Shown here: positions 1-6,933 of the stretch, piece by piece
How the letters are laid out: the number at the start of each line of letters is the position of its first letter
Position numbering within the stretch: the stretch's first letter is position 1
Position numbers and translations under genes: made by a program
Source of the DNA: Gammaproteobacteria bacterium
GTDB taxonomy: Bacteria; Pseudomonadota; Gammaproteobacteria; Chromatiales; Chromatiaceae
Direction: 5' to 3'
Length of the DNA: 11,611 nucleotides
NCBI GenBank assembly: GCA_024644505.1
Contig: JAHEHQ010000045.1
Location: 1 to 11,611, forward strand
Notes under the pieces: model-generated
What the model was told of the DNA's origin: nothing
The model's input: the letters and a program-made list of their open reading frames with translations, nothing else
The model's database searches: none

Positions 1-261
1 GATCCGGACGATTATCTCAACCTCCTGCCGGAAAGCCGGGTACAGCAGATACACCTGGCTGGCGCCATGCAGCTTTGCGAACCGGAAGTCTGCGATATCG
101 AATCCATCAAGGACCCGATCTGGGAATTCTATGGCAATACCCTTTCCCGTTTCGGCCCCGTGTCCACCATGATCGAACGGATTGACTGCATTCCGTCATT
201 GGAAGACATGGTGGGACAACTGAACAAGGCGCGCCGGGCGGCCTGTTCAACCGCTTCCTGA
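1..261 (+). CDS. DUF692/MNIO-like protein, C-terminal part (5' end outside window)
   Basis: The frame is open from base 1 to the TGA at 259-261, giving 86 visible residues. The pattern resembles the end of DUF692 proteins (multinuclear non-heme iron oxidative enzymes that modify Cys or other residues of RiPP precursors). It has a HLAG strand, then an acidic element, then PIWEFY, then GPVSTMIER followed by IPSLEDM and a basic helix. In the family the corresponding motifs are HLAGH, DTHG, VWALY and LIERD..IP. Two departures are visible. The His of the family's D-x-H metal motif is replaced, because CDIES is found where DTHG is expected, and this stretch is about two residues shorter. The Glu of the IER motif is kept. 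The protein may therefore be a divergent or partly degenerate member. The substrate cannot be judged because the N-terminal two thirds and any precursor peptide gene lie upstream of the window. It is probably co-transcribed with the glycosyltransferase that follows. Confidence 0.65.
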   Translation, partial: DPDDYLNLLPESRVQQIHLAGAMQLCEPEVCDIESIKDPIWEFYGNTLSRFGPVSTMIERIDCIPSLEDMVGQLNKARRAACSTAS

Positions 262-267
262 ACCCCG

Positions 268-1104
268 TTGTCTTTAGCGTCTGTTTCTGTCGTCATACCC
301 ACCTATAATCGCGCCGCCCTGCTGGGCCGGGCCGTGACATCGGTGCAGAGACAGACCCTGAGGCCCCTGGAGATCATCATCGTGGATGACGGCTCCACGG
401 ACGATACGCGCCAATTGGTGGAACGAGCCTTTCCCGAATGCCACTATCTCCACCAGTCAAACCGCGGGGTGAGCAGCGCACGCAACCTGGGCATAAAGGC
501 ATCCCGCGGAGAATGGATTGCGCTGCTGGATTCCGACGACGAATGGCTGCCGGAAAAACTGGCCAAACAGCTGCAACTGCTGACGGATCTGCCTGATCAC
601 CCCCTCTGCCACACCGGGGAGATCTGGGTACGCAAAGGCCGGCGGGTGAATGCCATGAAAAAACACGCCAAGAGCGGTGGATGGATATTTCCCAACTGCC
701 TGCCCTTGTGCGTCATCTCCCCTTCATCGGTGCTGATAAGACGCTCCCTGTTCGATGAGATCGGGCTGTTCGACGAATGCCTGCCGGCCTGTGAGGACTA
801 TGATCTGTGGTTGCGCATCTGCTCACGCCACCCCGTGGCCTATCTGGAGACCCCGCAGATCGTCAAATACGGCGGGCATACGGATCAGCTCTCACAGCAG
901 TTCTGGGGGATGGACAGATTCCGCGTCCGGGCCCTGGAAAAGATCGTCAACAGCGGTGCCATTAGCGGGAAAAATCTCTCGGCGGCCGCATCCATGCTGG
1001 CATACAAGGCCGCCATCCTGGCAAAGGGCGCCGGTAAACGGGGCAAGTCCGAGGAGGCCGAGAGCTACCTGAAACTGCAGTCTGATTATCTGAAGATGAC
1101 CTAG
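268..1104 (+). CDS. Family 2 glycosyltransferase (GT-A fold)
   Basis: The 278-residue product is predicted to transfer a sugar from a nucleotide-sugar donor at the cytoplasmic side. The GT-A signature is complete. There is VSVVIPTYNR at residues 6-15, VDDGS at 39-43, SARNLG at 70-75, the metal-binding DSD at 88-90 within LLDSDDEW, and CEDYDLW at 175-181 with the expected acidic catalytic pair. GGHTDQLS follows at 202-209. The C-terminal 60 residues are helical and charged; no membrane helix is seen. The start is a TTG six bases after the preceding TGA. It is the only usable start before the VSVV strand, and no convincing Shine-Dalgarno sequence precedes it, so translation may be coupled to the upstream gene. 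The acceptor is unknown. Adjacency to an MNIO-like enzyme raises the possibility of peptide or natural-product glycosylation, but cell-surface polysaccharide work is equally possible. Confidence 0.9.
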   Translation: MSLASVSVVIPTYNRAALLGRAVTSVQRQTLRPLEIIIVDDGSTDDTRQLVERAFPECHYLHQSNRGVSSARNLGIKASRGEWIALLDSDDEWLPEKLAKQLQLLTDLPDHPLCHTGEIWVRKGRRVNAMKKHAKSGGWIFPNCLPLCVISPSSVLIRRSLFDEIGLFDECLPACEDYDLWLRICSRHPVAYLETPQIVKYGGHTDQLSQQFWGMDRFRVRALEKIVNSGAISGKNLSAAASMLAYKAAILAKGAGKRGKSEEAESYLKLQSDYLKMT

Positions 1105-1125
1105 TGGGCCGCGTGGCCCACTAGG
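1100..1125. terminator. Perfect hairpin between convergent genes
   Basis: An 11-bp arm (CCTAGTGGGCC) and its exact complement flank a GCGT tetraloop. The left arm contains the TAG stop of the glycosyltransferase, and the right arm ends two bases before the stop of the convergent GGDEF-EAL gene. No T-run follows on either strand, so a role as a bidirectional terminator or 3'-end stabiliser is inferred from position and stem strength. Confidence 0.5.
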
Positions 1126-1127
1126 CC

Positions 1128-3128
1128 CTAAGAGGCCCTGGTCGAGGTGTCTGCCGGAATCCGGTCTTCAATACCGTTTCCCTCCGATAGAAGCAAATCC
1201 ACGGCACCCGCATCCACCGGGTTGCTGTAGAAAAACCCCTGCACCATGCTGCAGCCCCGCTTCTGCAGGGCGTAGTGTTGATCGGGTGTTTCAACACCTT
1301 CGGCCACCACGCCAAGATCCAGGCCTCCCGCCATCGCGACGATGGTTTCCACCAGGCGGGCGTCTCCGTGGTCCTCAACCATGTCCCTGATGAAGGATCT
1401 GTCTATTTTCAACAGGCTGACGGGAAAGTTGCGCAGGTAGTTGAGTGCGGAGTAGCCGGTGCCGAAATCATCCACCGCCAGTTCCACACCCATTTCACGA
1501 AAACCACCCAGGGCCTCGTTTACCCGGTTATCATTGCCCATCAGCAGAGACTCGGTGATTTCCAGCACCAGGCGGTTAGCGGGAAAGCCCGACTTTTCCA
1601 GTAAGGGGCCGATCTTTTCCCTGCAGAAGCCGCTCATGATCTGTCGCGTGGAGACATTGACCGCCAGATAAGGCATGGCCGCTCCCAACCGTTGCCAACT
1701 GACGGCCTGCCTGGATGCCTGCTCCAAAATCCAGTAGCCCATGGGCACGATCAGACCTGTCTCCTCGGCAACGGGGATAAAGACATCCGGCATGATCACC
1801 CCCTTTTCCGGATGTCTCCAGCGCATGAGTGCCTCGATGCCGGCGATCCTGCCCTCCTGAAGGTCATATATCGGCTGATACTCGATAAACAGCTCTTCAC
1901 GCGCCATGGCCTGGCGCAGATCCTTGTCGATTTCGAGAAAATGCCGGGCCTGCTCGGTCATCGTGGATGTAAAAAAGCGGAAGGTGTCGCGCCCCATGTC
2001 CTTGGCCTGATACATGGCCATGTCCGCGTTCTTCAACAGGGTGCTGGCATCCTCGCTGTCGATCGGGCAGATGGTGATGCCGATGCTGGCACTTGAGTAG
2101 ACCTCGTGGGATTCGATCCGGTAGGGGCGGGAGAGCTGTTCGATGATCGATTCCGCAATCAGGGATGCGTGCATGGCATCGGACATATCCTGCAACAACA
2201 CCGTAAACTCATCGCCTCCCAGGCGTGCGACCATGTCTGTCGATCTGACACATTGACTGATCCGTTGACCCACCTCCCTGATGAGCTGGTCTCCGATATC
2301 GTGTCCCAGGGTGTCGTTGATGGTCTTGAAACGATCGAGATCTATGAAGAGCAGAGCAATCAGGTTCCGTGTCCTGCAGCTGCGAGCCACCGCCTCGCCC
2401 AGATGTTCAATGAAATTCGGCCGGTTTGGAAGACCCGTTATCTGATCAAAGTTGGCCCGGAACCGAATCTGCTCCTCGCTCTCCCTTAATGCGAACACGG
2501 TCCGCTGCTGGCGCAGGGCCGAGATCACGAGTGCCAGGGACATAATGCCCAGAATACCGAGGGTGGTGGTAGTCACCTGCCGGAATCTTTTCATGCGCCA
2601 CGCCTGCCGGGAGAGTATCTCCAGGGCCTTCCCCGCCGAATGGGAAAGCAGCTGGGTGGCCCTCCGGTTTGCTTCATCGGCGCGAAGCTCAATCAACCCG
2701 AGGGTTTGGGGCGAATCAGGGGTAAAACTATAGACGCCCTCCCTGGACCATTTGCTGATATCAAACATCGCGGGGTTGAGAACGGCGTGTATCGCCGAGA
2801 CACCGATCAGATCGTTAAAACGGTATTCCTCCCGCATCTTCTCCAGATGCCGATCAACCAGGCTGATCTGATCCGCCAGCCGTTTTATCGCCTCCGGCTT
2901 GTCTGCGGATTTCGCCGACTGCACGAGGCGAATAAGATCGCTGAACTCGCTGACCAACAGGGCCACATCCTGCTCCTGCTTGGACAGGTCAATCGGCAGG
3001 GAGGCCTGGATATCGCCGAGCGTCTTCTGTGCATAGTAGATGAAAGTGCCGGTAACGAGCAGCAGAAGGGTTATGAGTATGAGCGAACTCGAAGAGCAGG
3101 TGGCAAGTTTTCTCAGCAGAGTTTTCAA
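1128..3128 (-). CDS. Membrane-anchored GGDEF-EAL cyclic-di-GMP protein
   Basis: The protein (666 residues from the chosen start) has a membrane helix at about 14-33, a helical periplasmic segment of about 150 residues, a second helix at about 186-206, then GGDEF and EAL domains. The cyclase signature GGDEF is intact at 304-308, and an RxxD product-inhibition site (RSTD) lies exactly five residues before it. The phosphodiesterase signature is also intact: EAL at 432-434, the VLEITES Glu, DDFGTGYS, KIDRSF and VVAEGVET. It may therefore make or degrade c-di-GMP, switched by the periplasmic sensor region. The start chosen is the TTG at 3126-3128, with AAGG seven bases upstream, just before the first membrane helix. 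An ATG at 3243-3245 would add 39 residues and overlap the upstream TAXI gene by 71 bases, which is less likely. It lies 46 bases after that gene and is probably in its operon. Confidence 0.9.
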   Translation of the reverse strand: MKTLLRKLATCSSSSLILITLLLLVTGTFIYYAQKTLGDIQASLPIDLSKQEQDVALLVSEFSDLIRLVQSAKSADKPEAIKRLADQISLVDRHLEKMREEYRFNDLIGVSAIHAVLNPAMFDISKWSREGVYSFTPDSPQTLGLIELRADEANRRATQLLSHSAGKALEILSRQAWRMKRFRQVTTTTLGILGIMSLALVISALRQQRTVFALRESEEQIRFRANFDQITGLPNRPNFIEHLGEAVARSCRTRNLIALLFIDLDRFKTINDTLGHDIGDQLIREVGQRISQCVRSTDMVARLGGDEFTVLLQDMSDAMHASLIAESIIEQLSRPYRIESHEVYSSASIGITICPIDSEDASTLLKNADMAMYQAKDMGRDTFRFFTSTMTEQARHFLEIDKDLRQAMAREELFIEYQPIYDLQEGRIAGIEALMRWRHPEKGVIMPDVFIPVAEETGLIVPMGYWILEQASRQAVSWQRLGAAMPYLAVNVSTRQIMSGFCREKIGPLLEKSGFPANRLVLEITESLLMGNDNRVNEALGGFREMGVELAVDDFGTGYSALNYLRNFPVSLLKIDRSFIRDMVEDHGDARLVETIVAMAGGLDLGVVAEGVETPDQHYALQKRGCSMVQGFFYSNPVDAGAVDLLLSEGNGIEDRIPADTSTRAS

Positions 3129-3174
3129 TGCCTGGCCTTCGCCGCAAAAATATCCTCCGCTATCCGGCTGGACA

Positions 3175-4188
3175 TTATTTATCTCCAGCCAGCATTCCCA
3201 CTTCCCTGTAGTAACGTTCCGCACCCGGGTGCAGAGGTGTGGCAATACCGTGCAGTGCCGTCTCGAGGGTTACAGACCTGCCCTTGGCATGACCATTGTC
3301 GAGGAGCCATCGCGAATTGGCATTCCAAAGCGATTTCGTTATCTCGTATATCAATACCTCATCCTGCTCAGATGATGTAATCAGCTGGGCACCGACGCTC
3401 AGGGTGGGCGTCGGTGCCACACCCGTATAACTGTTCTTCGGAATGACGGTTTCCGAAAAGAACCGGTGCGTTCTCATGAGTTCACGTAACTCCGCCCCTT
3501 CCAGGGGCACAAGGTAAATCTCAGTCTTTTCCGCGAGCCGGGAAATTGAAAGCGCTGGGTAGCCGGCCACAAAGAAAAAAGCGTCGATTTGATTACCCAG
3601 CATCTTTTCCGCGGCAAGATCGGGCTTGATATATTCGGCCTGGAAATCCTCTGTGCTGAGTCCGAAGGCCTCGAGAACGATTTGGGCATCCGTGAGTGTG
3701 CCGGAGCCTGGTTCGTCGAGAGAAACCCGTTTTCCGCGAAGATCCCCTACCGTCCGGATACCGGATTCACGACGTGTGACCAGATGAATGCTTTCAGGAT
3801 AGAGGCTGGCGATGGTTCGCAGCCGGGTCGCCGACCCGTCGTTACTGAAGCCTCCGGAGCCGGTATAGGCCCAGTAGGCCACATCCGACTGCGCGAAAGC
3901 CGATTCCAGCGCGCCTGACTGCACCGCCCTGACATTCGCCACGGAGCCGTTGGAGGACTGGGCTGTTGCGACCAGACCGGGCACCCCGCAACTGCCGCCG
4001 GATTCACAGGGCCTGGAGCCGGGTGGATTGCTGATTGCCAGCGCCACCAGACCGCCGATGGGATAATAGGTGCCACCGCTCCCCCCGGTGCCGATCCGGA
4101 ACAGATGCATCTCCGCGATGTCGGCCAGTGCCGGTATCACGAGCATACCGGTCAGAACCGCAATGGCGGTCAGTTTCCAGAAACGCAT
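3175..4188 (-). CDS. TAXI family TRAP transporter solute-binding protein
   Basis: The 337-residue product is a periplasmic solute receptor of the TAXI type (TRAP-associated extracytoplasmic immunogenic protein). A signal peptide covers residues 1-22 with an ALA cleavage site. The mature protein opens with the family's hallmark IGTGGSGGTYYPIGG (residues 32-46), followed by a VATAQSSNGSVANVRAVQSG-type strand-helix and later the GIRTVGDLRGKRVSL element. Length matches the family. Homologues normally deliver organic acids or amino acids to a fused DctQM-type permease. No such permease is present within the window on either side; instead the gene is followed after 46 bases by a GGDEF-EAL protein with a periplasmic domain. 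That context suggests ligand sensing in place of, or besides, uptake. The ATG at 4186-4188 has only a weak purine-rich stretch upstream. The ligand cannot be predicted. Confidence 0.92.
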   Translation of the reverse strand: MRFWKLTAIAVLTGMLVIPALADIAEMHLFRIGTGGSGGTYYPIGGLVALAISNPPGSRPCESGGSCGVPGLVATAQSSNGSVANVRAVQSGALESAFAQSDVAYWAYTGSGGFSNDGSATRLRTIASLYPESIHLVTRRESGIRTVGDLRGKRVSLDEPGSGTLTDAQIVLEAFGLSTEDFQAEYIKPDLAAEKMLGNQIDAFFFVAGYPALSISRLAEKTEIYLVPLEGAELRELMRTHRFFSETVIPKNSYTGVAPTPTLSVGAQLITSSEQDEVLIYEITKSLWNANSRWLLDNGHAKGRSVTLETALHGIATPLHPGAERYYREVGMLAGDK

Positions 4189-4373
4189 GGTGCAGTTCCC
4201 GCGACACTCTCGGTCGCTTGCTTGGCCGCAGCCCCTAAAACGTTAATCTCCCCGGGCGGAAAATCACCCTATAGGAAGATAGATCGGTCGATTGCCGTAA
4301 TACTTTAAGTAGTTGTAACATCCGAAACATCTCCCTCTACAACAAGCTTTTCGGGTGGACAGGAATTCGACCG
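4189..4373. promoter_or_regulatory. Divergent intergenic region with inverted repeat reaching a start codon
   Basis: This 185-base region must hold the promoters of the TAXI/GGDEF-EAL unit (leftward) and the phosphorylase/SDR unit (rightward). It is locally AT-rich around 4291-4350. I could not identify a convincing -35/-10 pair on either strand. A 9-base inverted repeat is present: ATCGGTCGA at 4283-4291 and TCGACCGAT at 4367-4375. Its right arm covers the first two bases of the phosphorylase ATG. The AGGA at 4361-4364 is that gene's ribosome binding site, nine bases before the ATG. Confidence 0.45.
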
Positions 4374-4976
4374 ATGACCGAGACACCGATATGTCTGGTA
4401 ACCGCTTTGCCCGCCGAGGCGAAGCCGCTCAACGGTCATTATGGCCTGATCAGGGACAACAGTGTGAACCATACGCCACTTTATAGGAACCGCAACATGA
4501 CACTGGTGGTGTCCGGGGTGGGAAAAAAGGCCGCTTACGATGCCACCTCCTGGCTGGCCCAAATGCTGGGGGCTGTTCAGGCAGTCTGGGTGAACCTGGG
4601 CATCGCGGGCCACCCGAGCCGCGCCATCGGTGAAGCGGTATTGGCCAGTGAGATCCTGGATGGGGACGACAACGGTACATGGCGGGCAACCATCCCGTTC
4701 GAACCGCCCTGCGCCACGGACAGGCTGACCACCCTCAGCGGACCGGACATGGGCTATCGAAGACCGACGCTCTGTGACATGGAGGCTGCGGGATTTTATG
4801 CGGCGGCACTGCAGTATGCGCCACCCGACCGGATATACTGCCTGAAAGTGATATCGGATAACCTGCTTCAACCCGCCGTCGGAATCAACGCCAAGATGGT
4901 CTCCCGTTTGATAAAAGACCGTCTGTCACTGCTTGACCGGCTGCTGCTTCAGTTAAGGGTCAGGAATGAGCACTGA
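4374..4976 (+). CDS. Nucleoside phosphorylase / MTA-SAH nucleosidase-like protein
   Basis: The 200-residue protein resembles the PNP/UDP phosphorylase superfamily, closest in pattern to 5'-methylthioadenosine/S-adenosylhomocysteine nucleosidases. Visible elements in order are ALPAEAKPL (11-19, with a Glu where the nucleosidases hold their catalytic Glu), VVSGVGKKAA (45-54), LGIAGH (75-80), the nucleoside-binding DMEAAGFYAAA (135-145) and KVISDN (158-163), whose Asp matches the base-contacting Asp of the family. At 200 residues it is shorter than the roughly 230 of typical MTA/SAH nucleosidases, with a reduced middle section. Substrate specificity is therefore uncertain; a role other than the methionine salvage step is possible. 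The ATG is preceded by AGGA at a nine-base spacing. Its 3' end overlaps the next gene by 11 bases, which implies co-translation with the dehydrogenase. Confidence 0.8.
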   Translation: MTETPICLVTALPAEAKPLNGHYGLIRDNSVNHTPLYRNRNMTLVVSGVGKKAAYDATSWLAQMLGAVQAVWVNLGIAGHPSRAIGEAVLASEILDGDDNGTWRATIPFEPPCATDRLTTLSGPDMGYRRPTLCDMEAAGFYAAALQYAPPDRIYCLKVISDNLLQPAVGINAKMVSRLIKDRLSLLDRLLLQLRVRNEH

Positions 4977-5685
4977 CAGAACGCTGCTGGTCACCGGAGC
5001 CAGCAAGGGTATCGGCAGGGCCATTGCCGACAAGGCCCTGGCGGAAGGCTGCCGGGTAATAGGCATTAGCCGTGAATGGCCGCCAAATACCGGTTCAGGA
5101 ACGGCATTTACGGGCTTCTCCCTGGATCTCTCTTTGACAGACGACCTGCCCGGGAAACTGAAATCCCTGCACCTTCAACATCCGGAGATAGACGGTATCG
5201 TCTGCAATGCCGGGATTGGGCGCTTCGGTTCACTCGAGGAGTTTTCACCTGCACAGATCAGGGAACTCATCGACCTCAATCTCACCGCCTCGATTCTGCT
5301 GGCTCGGGAGTTTCTACCCGCATTCAAAAAGAGAACCGCCGGAAATCTTATTTTCATGGGATCGGAGGCCGCTGTTTCCGGTGGTAAAAAAGGGGCGGTT
5401 TACTCAGCCACAAAGTTTGCCGTTCGTGGACTGGCCCAGTCGCTTCGGGAGGAGTGCGCAGGATCCGGGGTCAGGGTCGGCATCGTCAATCCCGGCATGG
5501 TCGATACAGGTTTTTTCGATGGGATGAACTTCAGGCCTGGAAAGGCCCCCGGCGATCATCTAACCCCCGAAGATGTGGCGGATGCCGTGTGGCTGATGCT
5601 CAGCGCCCGCACCGGTGCCGTGATCGACGAAATCAATCTCTCGCCTCAAAAAAAGGTCATACAATTCGGTAAATCCCCGGCGTAA
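4966..5685 (+). CDS. Classical short-chain dehydrogenase/reductase
   Basis: The 239-residue product is an NAD(P)-dependent oxidoreductase of the classical SDR family. The cofactor-binding TGASKGIG is at residues 10-17, NAG at 81-83, the structural Asn at 105 (LNLTAS), the catalytic Ser at 133 (MGSEAA), and Tyr146 with Lys150 in YSATK. NPGMVDT follows at 175-181. The basic residue after the second strand (ISRE) hints at NADP(H). The C-terminal EINLSPQKKVIQF tail is common in small cytosolic SDRs of the YdfG-like kind, but the substrate cannot be read from the sequence. The ATG lies inside the end of the phosphorylase gene, with AAGGG six bases upstream, so the two are translationally linked and may act in one pathway. 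Confidence 0.93.
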   Translation: MSTDRTLLVTGASKGIGRAIADKALAEGCRVIGISREWPPNTGSGTAFTGFSLDLSLTDDLPGKLKSLHLQHPEIDGIVCNAGIGRFGSLEEFSPAQIRELIDLNLTASILLAREFLPAFKKRTAGNLIFMGSEAAVSGGKKGAVYSATKFAVRGLAQSLREECAGSGVRVGIVNPGMVDTGFFDGMNFRPGKAPGDHLTPEDVADAVWLMLSARTGAVIDEINLSPQKKVIQFGKSPA

Positions 5686-5712
5686 CGACCCATCAAGAGC
5701 TATTGAAGGCCG

Positions 5713-5756
5713 CCGGGTCAACCCGGTCCATCCCGAAAAGGTAGTGCGCTTTTCGG
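5713..5756. terminator. Two tandem hairpins between convergent genes
   Basis: The gap between the SDR stop and the convergent DUF2235 stop holds two inverted repeats. CCGGGT/ACCCGG is at 5713-5726. CCGAAAAG/CTTTTCGG at 5733-5756 has an 8-bp stem with an 8-base loop. The second stem carries the T-run in its own 3' arm on both strands, as expected of a bidirectional terminator, although no further T-run follows. Confidence 0.45.
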
Positions 5757-5777
5757 TCCCTGCCTTGGTGGTTCCGC

Positions 5778-6815
5778 TCAGCGGACCAGGTCATTCGGCC
5801 ACCCGTGCCGGTTCAGGTACTCCACCAGGTTTTTCGGTCGGTATTTCGAGTCCTTGTCCCATCGCTGTTTCACCGACGAGTGAATCAGCACCTTGCCCTT
5901 GTTGTGCGCTATTGTCCGGTACTGGGGCGGCTTGGACCGGAAGATGTGTCGACGCGACTTATGCAAGTTGGCCGTGGGCTTGGGATCCAGGCCCTGGCCC
6001 AGATGGGGCTCCAGCGTCAGGTCCGCAGCCTTGGACTCCTTCATCATCCACTCCAATGCATGGTCCGATGAGAGCAGACCCTTCCGGTCTGGCTGATAGC
6101 CCCCGCCCACGTCGGAATGCACCCCGGCAAACCAGACCTGCATCAGATCCATACCGCCCTGGGGCTGCCAGACTGTCGGCTCAAAGTCAGCACGCTTTTC
6201 GTCTATGGCCAGGGCATGGCGCGCAATCTGGATGTTGGGGCCGATCTCCGTATCATGGAATTCATCCTTGGGCTCCAGCAGGCCGAAGAAACTGAACGGA
6301 ATCCCCAGTGCGCCCACCGTGTCCCAGACACCCACGTATTTGATCCTGCGGGAGGCATGAGAATAGTCCCGGCGGAACTTGACGGATTTCTGACCACTGG
6401 GTCTGTAGTGCTTTCCCGGATGTTTGTAGTGATCGAAGGCCGCCTGGATCAACCGTGCATGGGGGCGTTTGAGAATCCCGCAGTTATTGATCAAACCGCA
6501 CAGGCTGCGCACGGTGTAGGCACCGCGGCTGAAGCCGAACAGGTACAGTTCGTCGCCGGGTGCATAGTTCTGAACGATATAACGGTAATCGTCCATGATG
6601 TTCTTATTGATGCCCTTCCCCGTGGTACCGCCAATGACCGTATCGTAGTAGGAGCCGATGCCCCAGTCGTAGAAAACCTGCTGCGGCATCTGGTCTCGGC
6701 CCACCGGCTTGATCGAACGGGCCATTCGAAGCACGTTGGTGGGAACGTCCTTGTCGAGATCCTTTTCGGGGCGGTTCCAGGTACCATCCGCACAGATCAC
6801 GATGCGCTTTTTCAT
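5778..6815 (-). CDS. DUF2235 alpha/beta hydrolase (putative lipase/esterase)
   Basis: The 345-residue protein is a DUF2235 member, a predicted serine hydrolase domain also found in Tle1-type phospholipase effectors of type VI secretion systems. It begins with the family's KRIVICADGTWN (3-14), then VPTNVLR. The nucleophile elbow is GFSRGAY (94-100, Ser96). VWDTVGALG (163-171) gives the acidic residue and GVHSDVGGGY (231-240) the His of the triad. No signal peptide or membrane segment is visible. It consists of the core domain only, unlike the larger Tle1 effectors that carry extra membrane-anchoring parts, so it may act on an intracellular ester instead. The start is the ATG at 6813-6815 with AAGGGG eight bases upstream; a TTG two codons earlier sits only two bases from that site. 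It is the last gene of a five-gene minus-strand block, 112 bases after the macrodomain gene. Confidence 0.88.
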   Translation of the reverse strand: MKKRIVICADGTWNRPEKDLDKDVPTNVLRMARSIKPVGRDQMPQQVFYDWGIGSYYDTVIGGTTGKGINKNIMDDYRYIVQNYAPGDELYLFGFSRGAYTVRSLCGLINNCGILKRPHARLIQAAFDHYKHPGKHYRPSGQKSVKFRRDYSHASRRIKYVGVWDTVGALGIPFSFFGLLEPKDEFHDTEIGPNIQIARHALAIDEKRADFEPTVWQPQGGMDLMQVWFAGVHSDVGGGYQPDRKGLLSSDHALEWMMKESKAADLTLEPHLGQGLDPKPTANLHKSRRHIFRSKPPQYRTIAHNKGKVLIHSSVKQRWDKDSKYRPKNLVEYLNRHGWPNDLVR

Positions 6816-6896
6816 CGACAATTCCCCTTTTTAAAAATGGCCTGTGATTTTTCCCGGAACACAGAATAAACGCCTGAGCCTGAGAGGATAATCGCG

Positions 6897-6924
6897 ACTA
6901 TCCTGCCAACCAAGGATAGTTCAT
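6897..6924 (-). promoter_or_regulatory. Alternative hairpins and 8-codon ORF upstream of DUF2235 gene
   Basis: On the minus strand, ACTATCC (6920-6914) can pair with GGATAGT (6903-6897). The GGATAG part can instead pair with TTATCC just downstream (to 6886), so the two stems exclude each other. An 8-codon ORF (MNYPWLAG) starts at 6924, preceded by AAAAGGA. The layout resembles a small attenuator or leader, but no T-run follows, and chance is a real alternative. Confidence 0.2.
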
Positions 6925-6933
6925 TAAATCCTT

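Noticed and set aside
3129..3245. N-terminal extension of the GGDEF-EAL protein from the ATG at 3245
   Set aside because: It would overlap the TAXI gene by 71 bases and place 50 hydrophilic residues before the first membrane helix; the TTG at 3128 has a well-spaced AAGG.
2640..3380. 246-codon open frame on the plus strand
   Set aside because: It is antisense to the sensor part of the GGDEF-EAL gene and the end of the TAXI gene, with no recognisable motif.
4305..4871. 188-codon open frame on the minus strand
   Set aside because: It lies opposite the phosphorylase-like gene, which has the DMEAA and SGVG motifs and a proper ribosome binding site.
5774..5784. CCGCTCAGCGG palindrome at the DUF2235 stop
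   Set aside because: A 5-bp stem around a single base cannot form a real hairpin; probably chance.
6117..6869. 250-codon open frame on the plus strand
   Set aside because: It is the shadow of the DUF2235 gene, whose triad and family motifs are unmistakable on the minus strand.
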